A stretch of 64,000 nt of DNA from assembly GCA_951213105.1 (NCBI GenBank), contig OX578155.1:28784857-28848856 (forward strand), given 5' to 3'. Every line of letters begins with the position of its first letter. The first letter of the stretch is position 1. Under the pieces are notes generated by a model, which did not search any database, was not told where the DNA came from, and saw only the letters and a program-made list of their open reading frames with translations. The stretch comes from Amaurobius ferox. Lineage: Eukaryota > Arthropoda > Arachnida > Araneae > Amaurobiidae. Positions 22,013-34,122 of the stretch are shown here, in pieces. A program made the translations under genes and the position numbers.

Positions 22013-22564
22013 CGATGTAGTTTTTGAGATATTTTATTTTTTCTGCACTTCTGAAGTATATATATATATTTTTTGTATCGGCACGTCTAGCGATTTCTCT
22101 GTCTCGTACCGTAAAAATTATAGCATACAAAAATATGAAATTTGGTACATTTATAGAGAAATAATAGGGTAACATGATGAAATAAACAGTTTATCGATTT
22201 AAACTTTAGTTTGGCATGAAATAGTTCGTGATCAAGGAATTCAGTTTTTGGATTTCCTGGGCTAAGAAAAATACCTGCTTTTCCCTCCGGAAAATAGGCA
22301 GGGATAGGAAAGGGATTTTTGACAGAATTTTTAGGAAAAATAGATATGAAGCGAGCGAGCTCTGCAAATAGAAGGCGAAGCCTCCCGAATGGGTTTGCGC
22401 GAGCAGGGGGCAGCCCTCCTCTAATAATGAAAATATTAGCCAATATTGGAGGCTAATGTAACCCCAATATTAGGAATACATTGTAAATATTTCCAATATA
22501 ATGCCAAGATATACAATATTGGTTCAATATTGAATGCTACTAAGGATGCATGCATGATGCACCA
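22013..22564. other. Repeat E partner and diffuse repeat, no gene
   Basis: 22060-22210 pairs with 10354-10560. 22260-22430 is G/C-richer sequence (GGAAAATAGGCAGGGATAGG...), single copy here. 22430-22540 has multiple CCAATATT words like 9470-9523. Confidence 0.5.
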
Positions 22565-22745
22565 CAGGGCCGGCCCATACAAATTGTAAGTTCCCCTATA
22601 AACATTTATTCACACATGCTCTCAGTATTTGATTTTTCCTCCTTGTAAATCTTTCATATTCTTCCCTTTTTCAAGAAGGAAAAAAAATAACAACCTGGGG
22701 ACCCGCACTCACTCGAGTGGTATCTGTCCTCTATGAATGGCCCTG
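22565..22745. mobile_element. hAT-like MITE, 181 bp
   Basis: Opens CAGGGCCGGCCCATACA and closes TCTATGAATGGCCCTG, so the ends form an imperfect inverted repeat beginning CAGGGCC, as in hAT elements. Flanks share GCACCA, but the 8-bp duplication is off by one base and not clean. Non-coding. Confidence 0.55.
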
Positions 22746-23255
22746 CGCACCATCTGGTTGACATAAAATTTAAAACACCTTTGTCTAAATATTAAGACTC
22801 ATGCCAGAGTTGCTGACTGATTGCATACAAAATATGAATGAGAAAAAGCAAAACAATATAACGAGGATACATAGTGAACACTCTTACATTTATAATAAAA
22901 GATAAATAATAATGTTTAAAATTCTGGACTAACATAATAATGAGTATTTTCAATGTTTCAAAGACGGCAAAAGCACGGCACCATTTTGATCTGGAGAACA
23001 GTAGCGGCTGTTTACCAGCTGCTAAATAATCAAACCTGTTGCATTTAAATGAAACAAACAGTTCAAAATTTAAAATGTTTTGAAAGTCAAAAATATATAG
23101 CACAATTTTTTGAAACTATAAATGTTATTTTTTGCGGTACAACAATTTGTTGCTGTAACTAAATTGGGCTAGCTACTGTAACTAAATTGGTATTCTGAAA
23201 TTGTTTTATAGAGATGCGACCTGATTTGGCAGGGGTCTATTCAAAGTAGTTTATA
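22746..23255. other. Unassigned AT-rich DNA
   Basis: No repeat partner or convincing frame is seen. Open frames here are AT-rich translations without motifs. Confidence 0.5.
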
Positions 23256-24132
23256 CAGTGCACGAAAAATATATAAGGACAAGCGAAAACTCGCCAAATC
23301 TAGAAATCTTTTAGACGGAAATATAGGCAAATTTCTTAAATAAAAATATTTATAAAATTAAGTTCTTTTTCATGTAAATTAGTTAAATTTTCCAAAAATA
23401 AATATGTATAAATTTACTTTATAAATTTTAAACCCATATGATCTTGGAAAAAAGTATAAGTACAACTGTCTTTTCATCTAAAATTATAGTAAAATTCGCA
23501 TATTTGAAAGCAGAAAATGACCATTTCAAATATAAAAACCGAGTTTCTAAACAAAATTCACACCTGCCTCATTTCTTCGATTGTTGTACGATGCCAAAAA
23601 GAACTTATCTGTCTGACCTTGAAAATGGAAAATTCTTGCTTTTAAAGAATGTGGATTGAGTGGACATGAAATTGCGAAAATAATGAAAAGATTTAAAACT
23701 GTAGTTTATAATTTTCTAAAAGAGCCTGGAATGAAAAAACGAACTGAAAGACCAGAAATTCTAACACATCGACAGAAAAGAATGGTTGTAAGAAGAGCTT
23801 GCGAGAAAAAAGAAACTGCAAATGAAGTTAGAAGAAATTTGGACTTCCCATGTTGCACTCGAACAGTTCAAAATGACATAAAATGAATAAATAATTCATA
23901 ATGAATAAACATCGAAATATTTGGTATGGAAAGTTAATGCCACGCCCGCCTCTTAAAATGGAACATAAGGAACGAAGACAGGAATTTAAAAAGAAAATAC
24001 ATTTCTCTCTGTCCAAAATGGATTGATGTAATATTTTCGGATAAAAAGTTCAATCTTGATAAACCAGATGGTTTTCTCTATTTTTGGTATAATCTGCGTA
24101 AAACAAAAGACGTTTTTTCCACACGTCAATAC

Positions 24133-24140
24133 GGTGGGAG
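24133..24140 (+). repeat. 8-bp target duplication GGTGGGAG (left)
   Basis: Repeated exactly at 24889-24896 directly after the hAT remnant. Eight base pairs is the hAT family hallmark. The coding sense of the Tc3-like gene continues across it (GGS of the transposase). Confidence 0.92.
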
Positions 24141-24888
24141 CAGTGTAAGATATAGAAAAAAAATTAGGGGCCGAATGGCCCCCAGCATCAATTTATTATG
24201 GGCCATTTGAAAATTTTTAAGGGCCAAAATAAAACATTTTAATGAAATAAAAAATATACACGATAAAACCAGATAGGCCTAATCTAAATATTTTATTTGC
24301 TTGCCCAATATATATACTTCCGGATAATACATCATTCAGTGTTGCAACCTTCAATCTGTTTCGAACATCCGTTTTTATAAGATTCATTATACTGAACCCT
24401 CGTTCACAAATAGCAGTACTGAATATTATAAGCTGAAATGAAATAATGTTTAGCACATTGCTGTATTCATCTGAAGATTCTGATTTATTAAATAATCTAT
24501 CCCATGAAACATTTGAATCTTGTGATTTTTTATCTGCAGCTCAAAATTTCCATTCCAAATACTCTTCTTTAACTTCATTTTCATCAATTTGCACACATGA
24601 AGGTAAATTTTTAAGAATAATATCAAGTTCTTTACTTCCATAATTTGTAAATAAATCTTTATCTTCAGAATTTGGCAAATTAATTGCGTCAAAAATATGA
24701 ATGTTGCTTAATAGTGAATGTGGGTGATTCTTTTAGGTTACTTTAAACATGATGAAAATAAAAAATTTTAAATTGACTTATTGTTTTATACAAGAACAAA
24801 AAAGTTTTTTTTTTCCCTCTGTTATTTTTGGTAAATTATAGTGATTTAATTCTAACCGCGATTTGGCCCCCGCTAATTTCTTACCCTG
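24141..24888 (-). mobile_element. hAT-family remnant, 748 bp
   Basis: Ends CAGTGTAAGA...ATTAGGGGCC and GGCCCCCGCTAATTTCTTACCCTG form an imperfect inverted repeat. Flanked by a perfect 8-bp duplication. Contains only a piece of transposase, so it is an internally deleted copy. Confidence 0.9.
24217..24700 (-). pseudogene. hAT transposase C-terminal fragment
   Basis: The minus frame at 24456-24217 includes TAICERGFSIMNLIKTDVRN then RLKVATLNDV, matching the hAT C-terminal dimerisation region (usually 'S-x-x-x-E-R-x-F-S-x-M-x-x-I-K-t-x-x-R-N-R-L'). Further upstream sequence (about 24700-24450) continues in a shifted frame. The catalytic N-terminal parts and zinc finger are missing. Confidence 0.85.
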
Positions 24889-25550
24889 GGTGGGAGCACA
24901 GTAATGATTTGGGGCGCTTTTGCAGCAAACAGAACCACACCTTTATCAACTACAAATGAACTCAGACAAATATGTTGATATGTTCGGCGAACATTTGTTA
25001 CCTGAGGCCCCACTAATTACTTCAGGAGACTATATTTACCAACAAGATAACGCTTTCATACACGTTTCTAATAGTGCAAAACTGTGGTTTGAAGCTAAAT
25101 CAGCAATTTATTTGATTGGCCGGGAGGAATCCTAATCTCAGTTCAATACAAAATTTATGGGGCCTTATAGCCCGAGAAGTTTAAGTGTAAACAGGATCTA
25201 GGTGTTAGCCATCAAACAAGCTTGGAATAACATTTCCATAGACACTTTAAAAGAATTTTCAGTATCGATGACCTCTCGGCTTATTCAAGAAATTGAAAAA
25301 AGAAATCGTTGTTTTCTTGATTATTAAGAGAAATGTTAAGTAATTTAGAACATGTCCTTATACTTTTTTCTATATTTTCTGTAGTGATAATCTTTATAAG
25401 GTTGATATTTGTTGTTTTATGTGTTATAAATGCCATTGTATAATTTCATATTAGAAGTCAGAAATATCAAAAATTCATTTTGATAAAGTGAAAATAAAGT
25501 ATATTTTCATTCAATTATATGTTGTCCTTATACTTTTTTCGCGCACTGTA

Positions 25551-26531
25551 GTTCTGCATCAATAGATAAAGGGCGCTCCTATAGCGGAGTTACAAACACC
25601 AGCAGCGCCAACTTTATGGGTTCGAGACACTTTCTGAATCTCCGATAATTTTGTTGTGGGTTCCTGGAACTCCTCTTTTTGTGCATATTCAGTGCGAAAA
25701 ATGTATGCATACATGCATAAATTTTGTTTTATGTTATTAATTTTTTCATTCTTCATTCCCCGTTTACTATATATAAAGTCGCGCATGTACAGAAATTTAC
25801 CCCTCAGACTGGTTATTGCATTCTAAGTACAATATTTTAACTCAAATGATTTAAAGAGAAATTTGACATTTTTAACATTGGTAAAACTATCTAAAATTAA
25901 ATTTTACATTTTTTGTTATTTTTATAAAGATAAGCGAGTTAGGAATTCACACAATATCTGTATATTTTATTATAATAAAGTTGTGCCTACAAAGGCAACA
26001 TAAATGAAATAATTATCTAGAGAAATTTTTTTTTTTCTGCACTTAATTATAATTTGCGCCATTTTAGCATTTCAGACGTCTTATAATGCCAGATAATCTG
26101 ACTGAATAAAATTTAAATTAGGCTTAAATTCTTTGAAAATGCATGGATCATTCGATTAAAATTTTCGGAGCCCCCAATAATGTTTCAAGTCGCCGCCTAT
26201 GACAAGCAGTATTATGTTTACAATAGAAATTGGGAAATATGTTTCTCTAAACCATCAGGTGAGCCATCGATTGTAGGTAGCATTTTAGACTTCCCCAAGA
26301 TATCACAGAAATTTATGTGAAAGTTTTTGAACGATTTTCAATAAGGGCCTAAAATTGAGATCATTATGAACGGCCTCGAGTTTGACATAACGAGGAGCAT
26401 TGAAGATAGAACGAAAAGTCAGACCCTGAATAATTTGAAGTTTCTGAAGCGGTGCCCCAAATTTGGGAACCATGTAATAATGGGGTTTTCTCTTAATGGG
26501 AAAATGTGTTTCTACATTAGAAGAGTTAAGC
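25551..26531. other. AT-rich DNA without recognised gene
   Basis: No open frame with family resemblance. Around 25560-25625 (GGCGCTCCTATAGCGGAG) and 26160-26215 there are G/C-richer phrases without partners in this window. Confidence 0.5.
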
Positions 26532-26933
26532 TATTTGTACAAGGTAGGATCAAAAAGTTCGGAGATTGTGCTGATATCTCCAACCCTGATTAGAGGAGAG
26601 GGGGACTATTTTATCGTGGAGTAGAAGCACATGTGATGCGAGATGTGAGAAGGCAGCAGGTGCAATGTTTGTCGGCGATTTTCTCAAATGCTGACAGAAT
26701 TTGATATTCGCATGTTGTTCTTCAAACGCCATTTCATTTTCGACGAAAGTGAACAACTACAGTTCACTGACACGCATTGTCTGGAAAAACCTTGCACTGC
26801 GGACCTGCCTCTTCCTTTTCACATCTCGCGTCACATGTGCCTCTACGCCACGGTAAAATAGTTCCCCTCTCCTCCAATCAGGGTTGGAGATATCAGCACA
26901 GTCTTCGAACTTTTTGATCCTACTTTGTATAAG
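26532..26933. mobile_element. Fold-back mariner-derived MITE, about 400 bp
   Basis: Inverted arms of about 105 bp: left from TACAAGGTAGGATCAAAAAG with CTGATATCTCCAACCCTGAT; right with the reverse complement ending CTTTTTGATCCTACTTTGTA. Arms also share GTCACATGTGCY-type and CTCGCRTCACATG words. Between the arms on the minus strand is FVENEMAFEEQHANIKFCQH then LRKSPTN, resembling the mariner transposase N-terminus (E-Q-R-x-x-I-K-F-C-x-x-L-x-K). TA lies at each end. Confidence 0.75.
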
Positions 26934-27203
26934 CCAACTTAATAGTTAAGCTAATAATTCGTAGTTAATATTATTTATTAATCAAATATAACCATCGCCT
27001 GTCAATATTGAGCTTATATATGGGTGCGAGTGGTTTAGCTGCCAATAATTAGCAAATATCGACCAATATCAATCAAAATACTAGTATATGCAAGATGTTG
27101 CAACAAATGATAATTCATATTCATTTCTAACTATTAGTTTATACAAGTTCATGAATGAAAGTTAACTGTTAATTTGTAATGCTTAAACATCTCGGCTCTT
27201 AAC
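26934..27203. other. AT-rich spacer
   Basis: Nothing recognisable; it ends at a family A start. Confidence 0.5.
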
Positions 27204-28026
27204 AAAAATCTGATGTGGGCAGCACATGACTTTCCCTGCAGACGTCATATTCACCTGGCAGACGTCATATATGCCTAGTCATACTCACGTTCTCTTTGTT
27301 TCTTCAATAATTGAGTTTAATTGCACAAAACAGCACCCATAATTATTTTCAATTACACTGAATTTGCACTTTTCAATTTTCGTTTTCATTTGGTTACTGG
27401 ACTTATTTTCAAAGGTAACGTAACGAACATGCGAAAAACTAAAAATATCTCGAGAACGGCTATCCTAGAGTAATGGGGTTGATCCTATTACTTTCATCGT
27501 CAAAAATTACGTATAAACCAAGCATTTAATTGATATATTTGAAAATATAGTTTTTTATTTTAGATTTTGACGATTTTTGCGGTCATTCAGAAAAAAAAAA
27601 ATTCTTTTATACCCGAATCATATTAAAATCTAATCAGCACCAGGCTAACCCACAAGGGACTTATCTACCAAGTTTTGTGAAATTTGGTTTATTAGTTTGT
27701 CAGCTAGAGTGGATAAAGGCAATTTTTGAGGACCATTTCACAAAAAAAATACAGATCCTTTATCCCGAATCGTACTAAAATCTAATCAGCACAAGGTTCA
27801 CCACACACAAGTGACTTACAAAATTTTATGAAATTCGGTCGATTGGTTTTTTTTTAGTTAGAGTGGATACATACATTGCACAGACAGACACACAAACGTC
27901 ACGTTAAAAAGGTTTTTTCGGGTTCTGCCGGTCCCAGAACGCGTAGATCCGTCGAAAACTCGAATTGCGATTTTCGGCATGATTCCAATACTTTTCCCAC
28001 ACATTACCATGTACTGCAGGGAAAGT
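27204..28026 (+). repeat. Interspersed repeat family A, near full-length
   Basis: Starts AAAAATCTGATGTGGGCAGC, has ACTTTCCCTGCAGACGTCATA near the left end, and ends with the hairpin CTTTTCCCACACATTACCATG...TGCAGGGAAAGTA. It has a small extra duplication (GCAGACGTCATAT twice at 27240-27270). Confidence 0.85.
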
Positions 28027-28701
28027 ATAAAAGTACAAACATTATTTCTTAACTTTTTCTTGGTAAGTTAATTTTCTTTACTTAAAAATTCAAAATACAG
28101 TTCATAACTTTAAAAATGTTAGATAATATTTCATGAAAGGAAGTTGTGTTGGTATTTTATAAATTGTTAATAAAATAGAAAAAAAAAGTGGTATGTTGCC
28201 TATGAAAGAACCATATTTTTGGAAATTTAACAAATTCAAAGAAGTTGCCACTCGAAGGATTGTAAATTTCATTAAAAAAAGAAATCATTTAAAAAATGTT
28301 CTTCTCCATGCAGGCAGTTAGGCCATGCAGTTAAAGCTGCATATTTTAATTTAAGAGCAAGCAAATCAATCTTACGATGATGGAAGATCACAGTAGGGAT
28401 CCCACAATTTTCACTACAGAAAACAATTAAGTACTTTCACACTGGATTTTTCAGATTATATCAAAGACCATACTTAGTGAACAGTAAAAGAAAAAATTCA
28501 AAAATGTTAAAATATGAATTGTTGAAAAAGGACAGTTTCAATTATATACATTTATCAATGGTTTATTGTTTTACAATTTGAACTTCCTACTTCAATCCTA
28601 AATCCAAATTCGCTTAACACGTTCGAGACGCAGCCGATTTTGATTTCTTTTAGTTCAGCCGGCGGCAAGCAGTCAGCGGTTGTTTGACCGTACAGAGTAT
28701 A
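28027..28701. other. AT-rich DNA without recognised gene
   Basis: 28030-28610 shows no repeat partner. 28615-28690 has a G/C-richer phrase. No credible frame. Confidence 0.45.
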
Positions 28702-29551
28702 CAGGGTGTCTCAAAAAGATTGAAACGCGCTTTAATTCTTTACCTGTTGGAGATAAGTGGGCAATGCAAATTGTAAAGATGTTGAAAGTAAGGTAGGAAA
28801 TACTACGTTAATGAAATAGTCCTCCCATTCATTTTCAAAAAGTTACTTTTTAAATTTTTATACGACCCCCTTAGACAAATTGGGTCAATCAGAAATTTTT
28901 TATTTTTAATGCAACAATATCATTAAAAAAAACACCACATATCTGTATCTTTAAAATTGAGCGAGTTATATGTAATTGAAAATTGAACATTGTGAATGGG
29001 GACCCTATATTAAATTAGAAATGTAAATTTGTGATATATCACAAAAAAGATAAAACTTAATGATAATACAAGACCCAACCGCGTAGTGAGTACCACTGCT
29101 TTATATGAGCTCTGTCTGTATAATGCTTTATTTAGATGCATTTGTGATAAAAAATTTTGACACATAACGGATATTTGATCTAAACAATTTCCATCGTCAA
29201 TTTGTTTATGATCCCTCTTTTCACTGATGAAACAGCCTTTTACATGGTACGGAAAAGCTGCATAAGTCAGATTTTTCCTTTATCATACTTCAGTTGATTT
29301 TAAAGATACAGATATGCTTTCTTTTTAATGATCTTGTTGCATTAAAAATAAAAATTTTCTGATTGACTCAATTTGTCTAAAGGGGTCGTATAAAAATTTA
29401 AAAAGAGCAACTTTCTGAAAATGAATGGGACGACTATTTCATTAACATAGTCTTATTTCCTACCTTACTTTCAACATTTTTGCGATTTACATTGCCCACT
29501 TATCCCCAGGTAAAGAATTAAAGTGCATTTCAAACTTTTTGGGACACCTTG
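28702..29551. mobile_element. Fold-back DNA element (MITE), 850 bp with about 285-bp inverted arms
   Basis: Left end CAGGGTGTCTCAAAAAGATT; right end reads as its reverse complement with CAAGGTGTCCCAAAAAGTTT. Arms (28702-28985 and 29270-29551) are about 85-90% alike by eye and include GGGGTCGTATAAAAATTTAA. The flanking TA (28700-28701, 29552-29553) suggests a Tc1/mariner-type target. No coding capacity. Confidence 0.85.
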
Positions 29552-29609
29552 TAGACAGAAACTGAGCGCAATACATTCTATTGCATATTGAGATGAGATA
29601 CATACACTG

Positions 29610-29795
29610 AAGAAGTGTGTGTATTTTTTATGTTATATAAATTACAATTTAGTAAGCGTACTTTTTATGCTATATAAATTACAATTTTGTAAGTGTATTT
29701 TTTATGTTATATAAATTACAATTTTGTAAGTGTATTTTTTAGGTTACATAAATTACAATTTTGTAAGTATATTTTTAACGTTATATAAATTAAGT
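29610..29795 (+). repeat. Tandem repeat, about 38-bp unit, 4-5 copies
   Basis: Unit TTTTTTATGTTATATAAATT then ACAATTTTGTAAGTGTA, with small changes between copies. Confidence 0.9.
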
Positions 29796-29814
29796 TTATT
29801 TATCAGATTTGATA

Positions 29815-32475
29815 GTCTGTCCACAGAATGGCTAAATGGAAAATTCAGTGTCGGTCCTTAGGGCCTGATGCCGGCCGAAAGCCAAGTTCGGGGTCGGACC
29901 ATGTGTATAATATGAGTAGCATACATATCGTATTTTGCATATAAAATTAAAATTTCTGTTGAAAATTTGACATTTATAATTATATATGTAAAAAAACATA
30001 CGCTGATTTTGTGAAATGGAAGAGGCCATCAATTTTATAATGTCAAAAGGAAAGAAATCGTTATAATGGGGTAAATAATTTGAAATCTGCTACCACTTTT
30101 AACCATATATTTCTCAAAGTCTAATTTTATTAAAAAGGCATTCGTTTAAGTGTAGTATTAAAAAAATTGGTTTATTATATATAAAAAGCAGATCTGACCA
30201 GTATTAGCTTAAATTACACCTAACCCTTAATTTATATGGTAGATTGACTCTGTAAAAGTATCATGTAAATGAAAATTGTAAATATAATATTAATATCTCA
30301 TTTGACGCTATGTTTGATCTTGATTATGTTTGTGATTAAAACGGTCCAAATTAAAAAGCCATAAAAAGAAAATTACAAAACACTTTTGCTATATATAATC
30401 TGTGTTAAACTGAAATCAAACAGTTTGTACAGCCAAAAATGTGTAGCAGTTTTGCTAATTTCAGTTTTGATTGTGCATATCGAGGATTAAATGTACATAT
30501 CATCTGTTCCAGACTGGAAAATGTTGCCCATGTTTGATCTACAGGGTAAATTCTACACAAGACTAGGCAAAATCTATTAATTTCTACATACATAATTTTC
30601 ATACTTTGTTACATATTTTTTACAGATGAAGATATGTACTGGATAAACTCAAAGTAAGCAAAGCATTAACAATTCCACAGAGTTCTAACAACTATTAAGT
30701 CAAGCAGTCTTACAAGCACAACATGTTGGACAATTCAGTTTCACAAGTAGTGGACAGAAGAATGTCTAACATTAGACATATCCAGCATGGCAACACATAT
30801 TACTAACTTTGATTGCTTCACAAGTGTATAAAACTAGAACAGTCATTTATTAAGGTACTTTTGTATTGTGCAAACTCCAACAAATACACATATTATCTAA
30901 GACGAGTTTATATTAGAGATTCTGCTTCATATGAGCTTTAAATTGGAGCCATAATGATATTTCTGCTTCTTGAGGCTGTAAGTGTGGTTTAAACAATTAT
31001 CCCAAATAAAATTTTAGCACTTTCAAGGATTTATCAAATACTCTTTTTCTTTTCAAGGATCATATTTGTTATGTGCTACTCCAGTTTCAGCTAGTTTAAA
31101 ATGAATGTGCTACACTTAATGAAGAAGCGTAGACGTTGTTTGGTTCATCCGTTTTACTTGATTCTTTGAAAGCGATAATTTATATGATATGGCAACTCTA
31201 CATAGCACATTTCCTCCTGCAATATAACCAAATTATTTTTAGTCATATACTTGACCAGATTGGAAGACAGTGCCACAAATCAATTGCAGAATGTAGTGCA
31301 ATTCTACCTGGATGGACAAACTGATGCAAAGTGGCACCAGCATACTAAAAGTTTAGAATGAAATAATAATAAAAATCAAGAACTTTTAATGATTGTAAAA
31401 TTCAAGCACTTTCAAGAACCACTGTTATTTAATATTTAACCCTGCATTTCCTAGTATAAAAGTCACTTTGTGAAATAATTTTTTCAGAAAATTAAACTTA
31501 GAAAGCATTGAGAATTACATTAAAATGTAAATCTTATGTTATGTATATAGAGCCAGAAAGTTAAATGGTTAAGAAATCTGAAAATTTTGAGCATTTTATG
31601 CATGTGAAGAAAAACATTGGATTTTTTTTTCTCTTTTTTTTTTTTTTACAGCTAATTTCGATGGCAGTACGAGTGAATTATTGTATATTTTATACATACA
31701 TGATAAAAGCAGAATGATCCCCAAAGTCAAAAGATACTTTTAAAACTGGATCATTTAAATTCATCATATAAATGCATTTAAATACATTTAATGTCTAAAA
31801 ATTGTATAATAACTTTGTAAGTTCTAAAGTATAAATTAGAATATTAAAAGAAACAAAAGTTTTTAATGGCTTTCATAAAATTTACAGAAGTAACAAAGTC
31901 TTAAATAGAGGGCATTTCCCTTGCTACCACATGTTTCAATTTTCTCAAGTTCATTATATAGAATAAGTTACTATAGATAATTTAGTTATTAGAATTTTTC
32001 TTTCTATTTTTCTGCCAAGACTAGATACTGAAAAGAGGAAGAGTTGAGAGATTGTCTAATATTTAACAAAACAAGTTATGCAAATAAATATAAAAACTGA
32101 AACAATCAGCAGGCATGGGAATTCCTCAATAAGGCAATAGATATACAGAATATAAATATTATGAAACAATTTATACAAAAGTTTGAATGAGAAAATACGT
32201 ATATCAGGAAAATGCAGCTGTTTAAAATCAAAAGTAGCAAAAATAAAAAAGTAAGTAGCTGTCAATTATTTTTTGGCACATTGACAAAACAAAAACATTA
32301 AGCTTTTACATTGAGCAAAGTATATTTTCATAGGATTATTTTTCATTGATTTCTTATTTATAAACAGAGATAAAAGAACAACTAATCATGTAGATGTTAG
32401 ACTATGCAAAATATAAATGAGAACAAATATTATATCACGAATTCAGATATGAAATAGCTTCTGATATTTAAAAGA
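29815..32475. other. Long AT-rich region without recognised feature
   Basis: No frame above about 70 codons, no paired repeats, no splice-supported exon. It may be intron or intergenic DNA. It lies downstream of the minus-strand glycosyltransferase exon, so distant 3' UTR or intron cannot be excluded. Confidence 0.5.
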
Positions 32476-32477
32476 AG

Positions 32478-33305
32478 TAGGGGAGAGTGGAGAATCGAGG
32501 GACACTTCCCAGTTTCGGATTTTTATAAATATTTTTTTATAATTCTATTTTAACCAAACATTTACCTCATATACACTAAACACTTCCGCATAAGATAAAA
32601 GTATAATCCACTTCAAATCTTCAATACGTAATTAATAAAAATAAAATTTAGGAACCTTTTCAGTGTCCCAAGGTGCCCCATCTGGTGAGGCAATTTGTGC
32701 CAATACTTTCAATGGATAAAACATTAGCTGTCAACTGTTTTGATTTTGTTGCCCAATTTTAATAACTAACACAAGATTCTGAATTCAATCAGCAACAATT
32801 TTATACCACACACATGTATTGCACTTAGTGGAAAACAAGAGGGGAAAATCTAGCATTTTAACAGTTGAAAAAATTAGAGGCTTCTTGAGTAACAAAAGCT
32901 TAAATCAAATGTTTACAGCAAATTAAAATCATTACATACAGCAGTCACCACAAAAAACAATTCTATTAGGTGTTCCAACTGACGAAATTCTTTCTGAAGG
33001 CTCCATTGCTTTTAGGCTTAACTCTACAATTACCATTTTATATCTAATTTCACAATAAACATGCCTGTTTAGCTGATATGTGGTTTTATTTAAATTGATT
33101 TTAATCCCAATTTTACTGTTTACAAAATGTACACAAAAGTTCTTTGTCATAAAAACTAAAACAGTTTGATAAATGATTATCTACCACCTACCTAATTGCA
33201 AAGAGCTTACAAAACAGAGCAGCAAATGCACAGACATAAAATAAGATTTAATCTCTTACCCGATTTTAAAATTTAAGGTGTCCCAAGGTGCCTAACTCTC
33301 CCCTA
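32478..33305. mobile_element. Candidate TIR element, about 830 bp
   Basis: Left TAGGGGAGAGTGGAGAATCG then AGGGACAC; right GGTGTCCCAAGGTGCC then TAACTCTCCCCTA. They pair as imperfect inverted ends starting (G)TAGGGGAGAGT. An internal GTGTCCCAAGGTGCCCC at about 32662 repeats the right-end motif in direct orientation. No transposase; class not assigned. Confidence 0.5.
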
Positions 33306-33944
33306 CCACAAATTCATATATAATATAACTGCCAAAAAATATTACTCAGAATATAGATATTATATACAACTTCACGTTTACCACGTGTTATACAGAGATT
33401 TATACAAATTATGTGTTTAGAATAGTTTGAATTTGGATGTTAAAGGCTTACCATATATTCATACTAAAATCATTACCAAACAGTTCTGATGATGCTATTT
33501 TTATTTTATTATTTCTATTATGGTGAATTTTAACTTATTTTAAATGTCACTCCATTTGCACAACAAATTTCTACAAAATAGCTGCATTATTAAACTAGCT
33601 TAATGACTACTAAATATAATTTCCGATATAATTTAATCGGAAGAAAATATAACATAACATATAAATTCTATAAAAGTCTAACATAATATATACTCATATA
33701 AATAAGAAATTAGTCATTACTAAAAATAAAATGCTAGTTTTAAAATTTATTTAAAACTATACAGTATTTTCAGTCTTAACAGTTAATGAAACACAGATGA
33801 ACAAACATAGTATATGAAGATCAAAATGTAAAATAAATGGTAAGCCTACACATAGCAAATTTCTTAATTAAGAAATCAGATTACTTTTTTCGGAAACAAA
33901 GTTAATTTCTAAAAAAAAAATTACTCTCAAATTAACATGCACAT
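33306..33944. other. AT-rich DNA, nothing recognised
   Basis: No coding frame or repeat partner found. Confidence 0.5.
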
Positions 33945-34122
33945 CAGTGGCAGCTTGTGTGTCTATTTTAGGAGGGCACAGATTTGGTTGTTTAGAATCA
34001 AACTTTTGGTTGCCTAAGCTGATTTTTTAAAGATATGTATTAAAAATGAAAGTTAAAGGCCAAAATTAATTTATGATTATTTCACATTTATGTGCCCTTT
34101 TAAGAAAACTCACTAGCCACTG
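33945..34122. mobile_element. hAT-like MITE, 178 bp
   Basis: Left CAGTGGCAGCTTGTGTG followed by GGAGGGCACA; right TGTGCCC followed by CACTAGCCACTG. The ends are inverted (CAGTGGC) and continue as a weaker match to GGGCACA. A clean 8-bp duplication is not seen (ATGCACAT against TTTATGTA), so it is old or the ends are off. Confidence 0.5.

Larger units (their letters stand above)
23591..25327 (+). pseudogene. Tc3-like transposase, broken
   Basis: Starts MPKRTYLSDLENGK (23591), shifts frame near 23650 and resumes GLSGHEIAKIMKR with the paired helix-turn-helix region to 23885. The catalytic part follows around 24000-24130 with several stops and FSDKKFN-type remnants of the first catalytic aspartate region. 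The hAT insert breaks it at 24141. After the insert, at 24897-25130, come MIWGAFAA-like sequence, LLPEAPLITSGDYIYQQDNAFIHVS (second catalytic Asp) and the C-terminal W/I-rich tail ending at 25327. Frameshifts and stops make it non-functional. Confidence 0.88.
23256..25548 (+). mobile_element. Tc3-like mariner/Tc1 transposon, interrupted by a hAT remnant
   Basis: Ends are inverted: CAGTGCACGAAAAATATATA at the left, and a right end whose reverse complement reads CAGTGCGCGAAAAAAGTATA. Both continue into AAGGACAA. TA lies on each side (23254-23255 and 25549-25550), the family's target duplication. Without the 748-bp insert and its duplicated 8 bp the element is about 1.54 kb, normal for the family. 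Confidence 0.9.
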
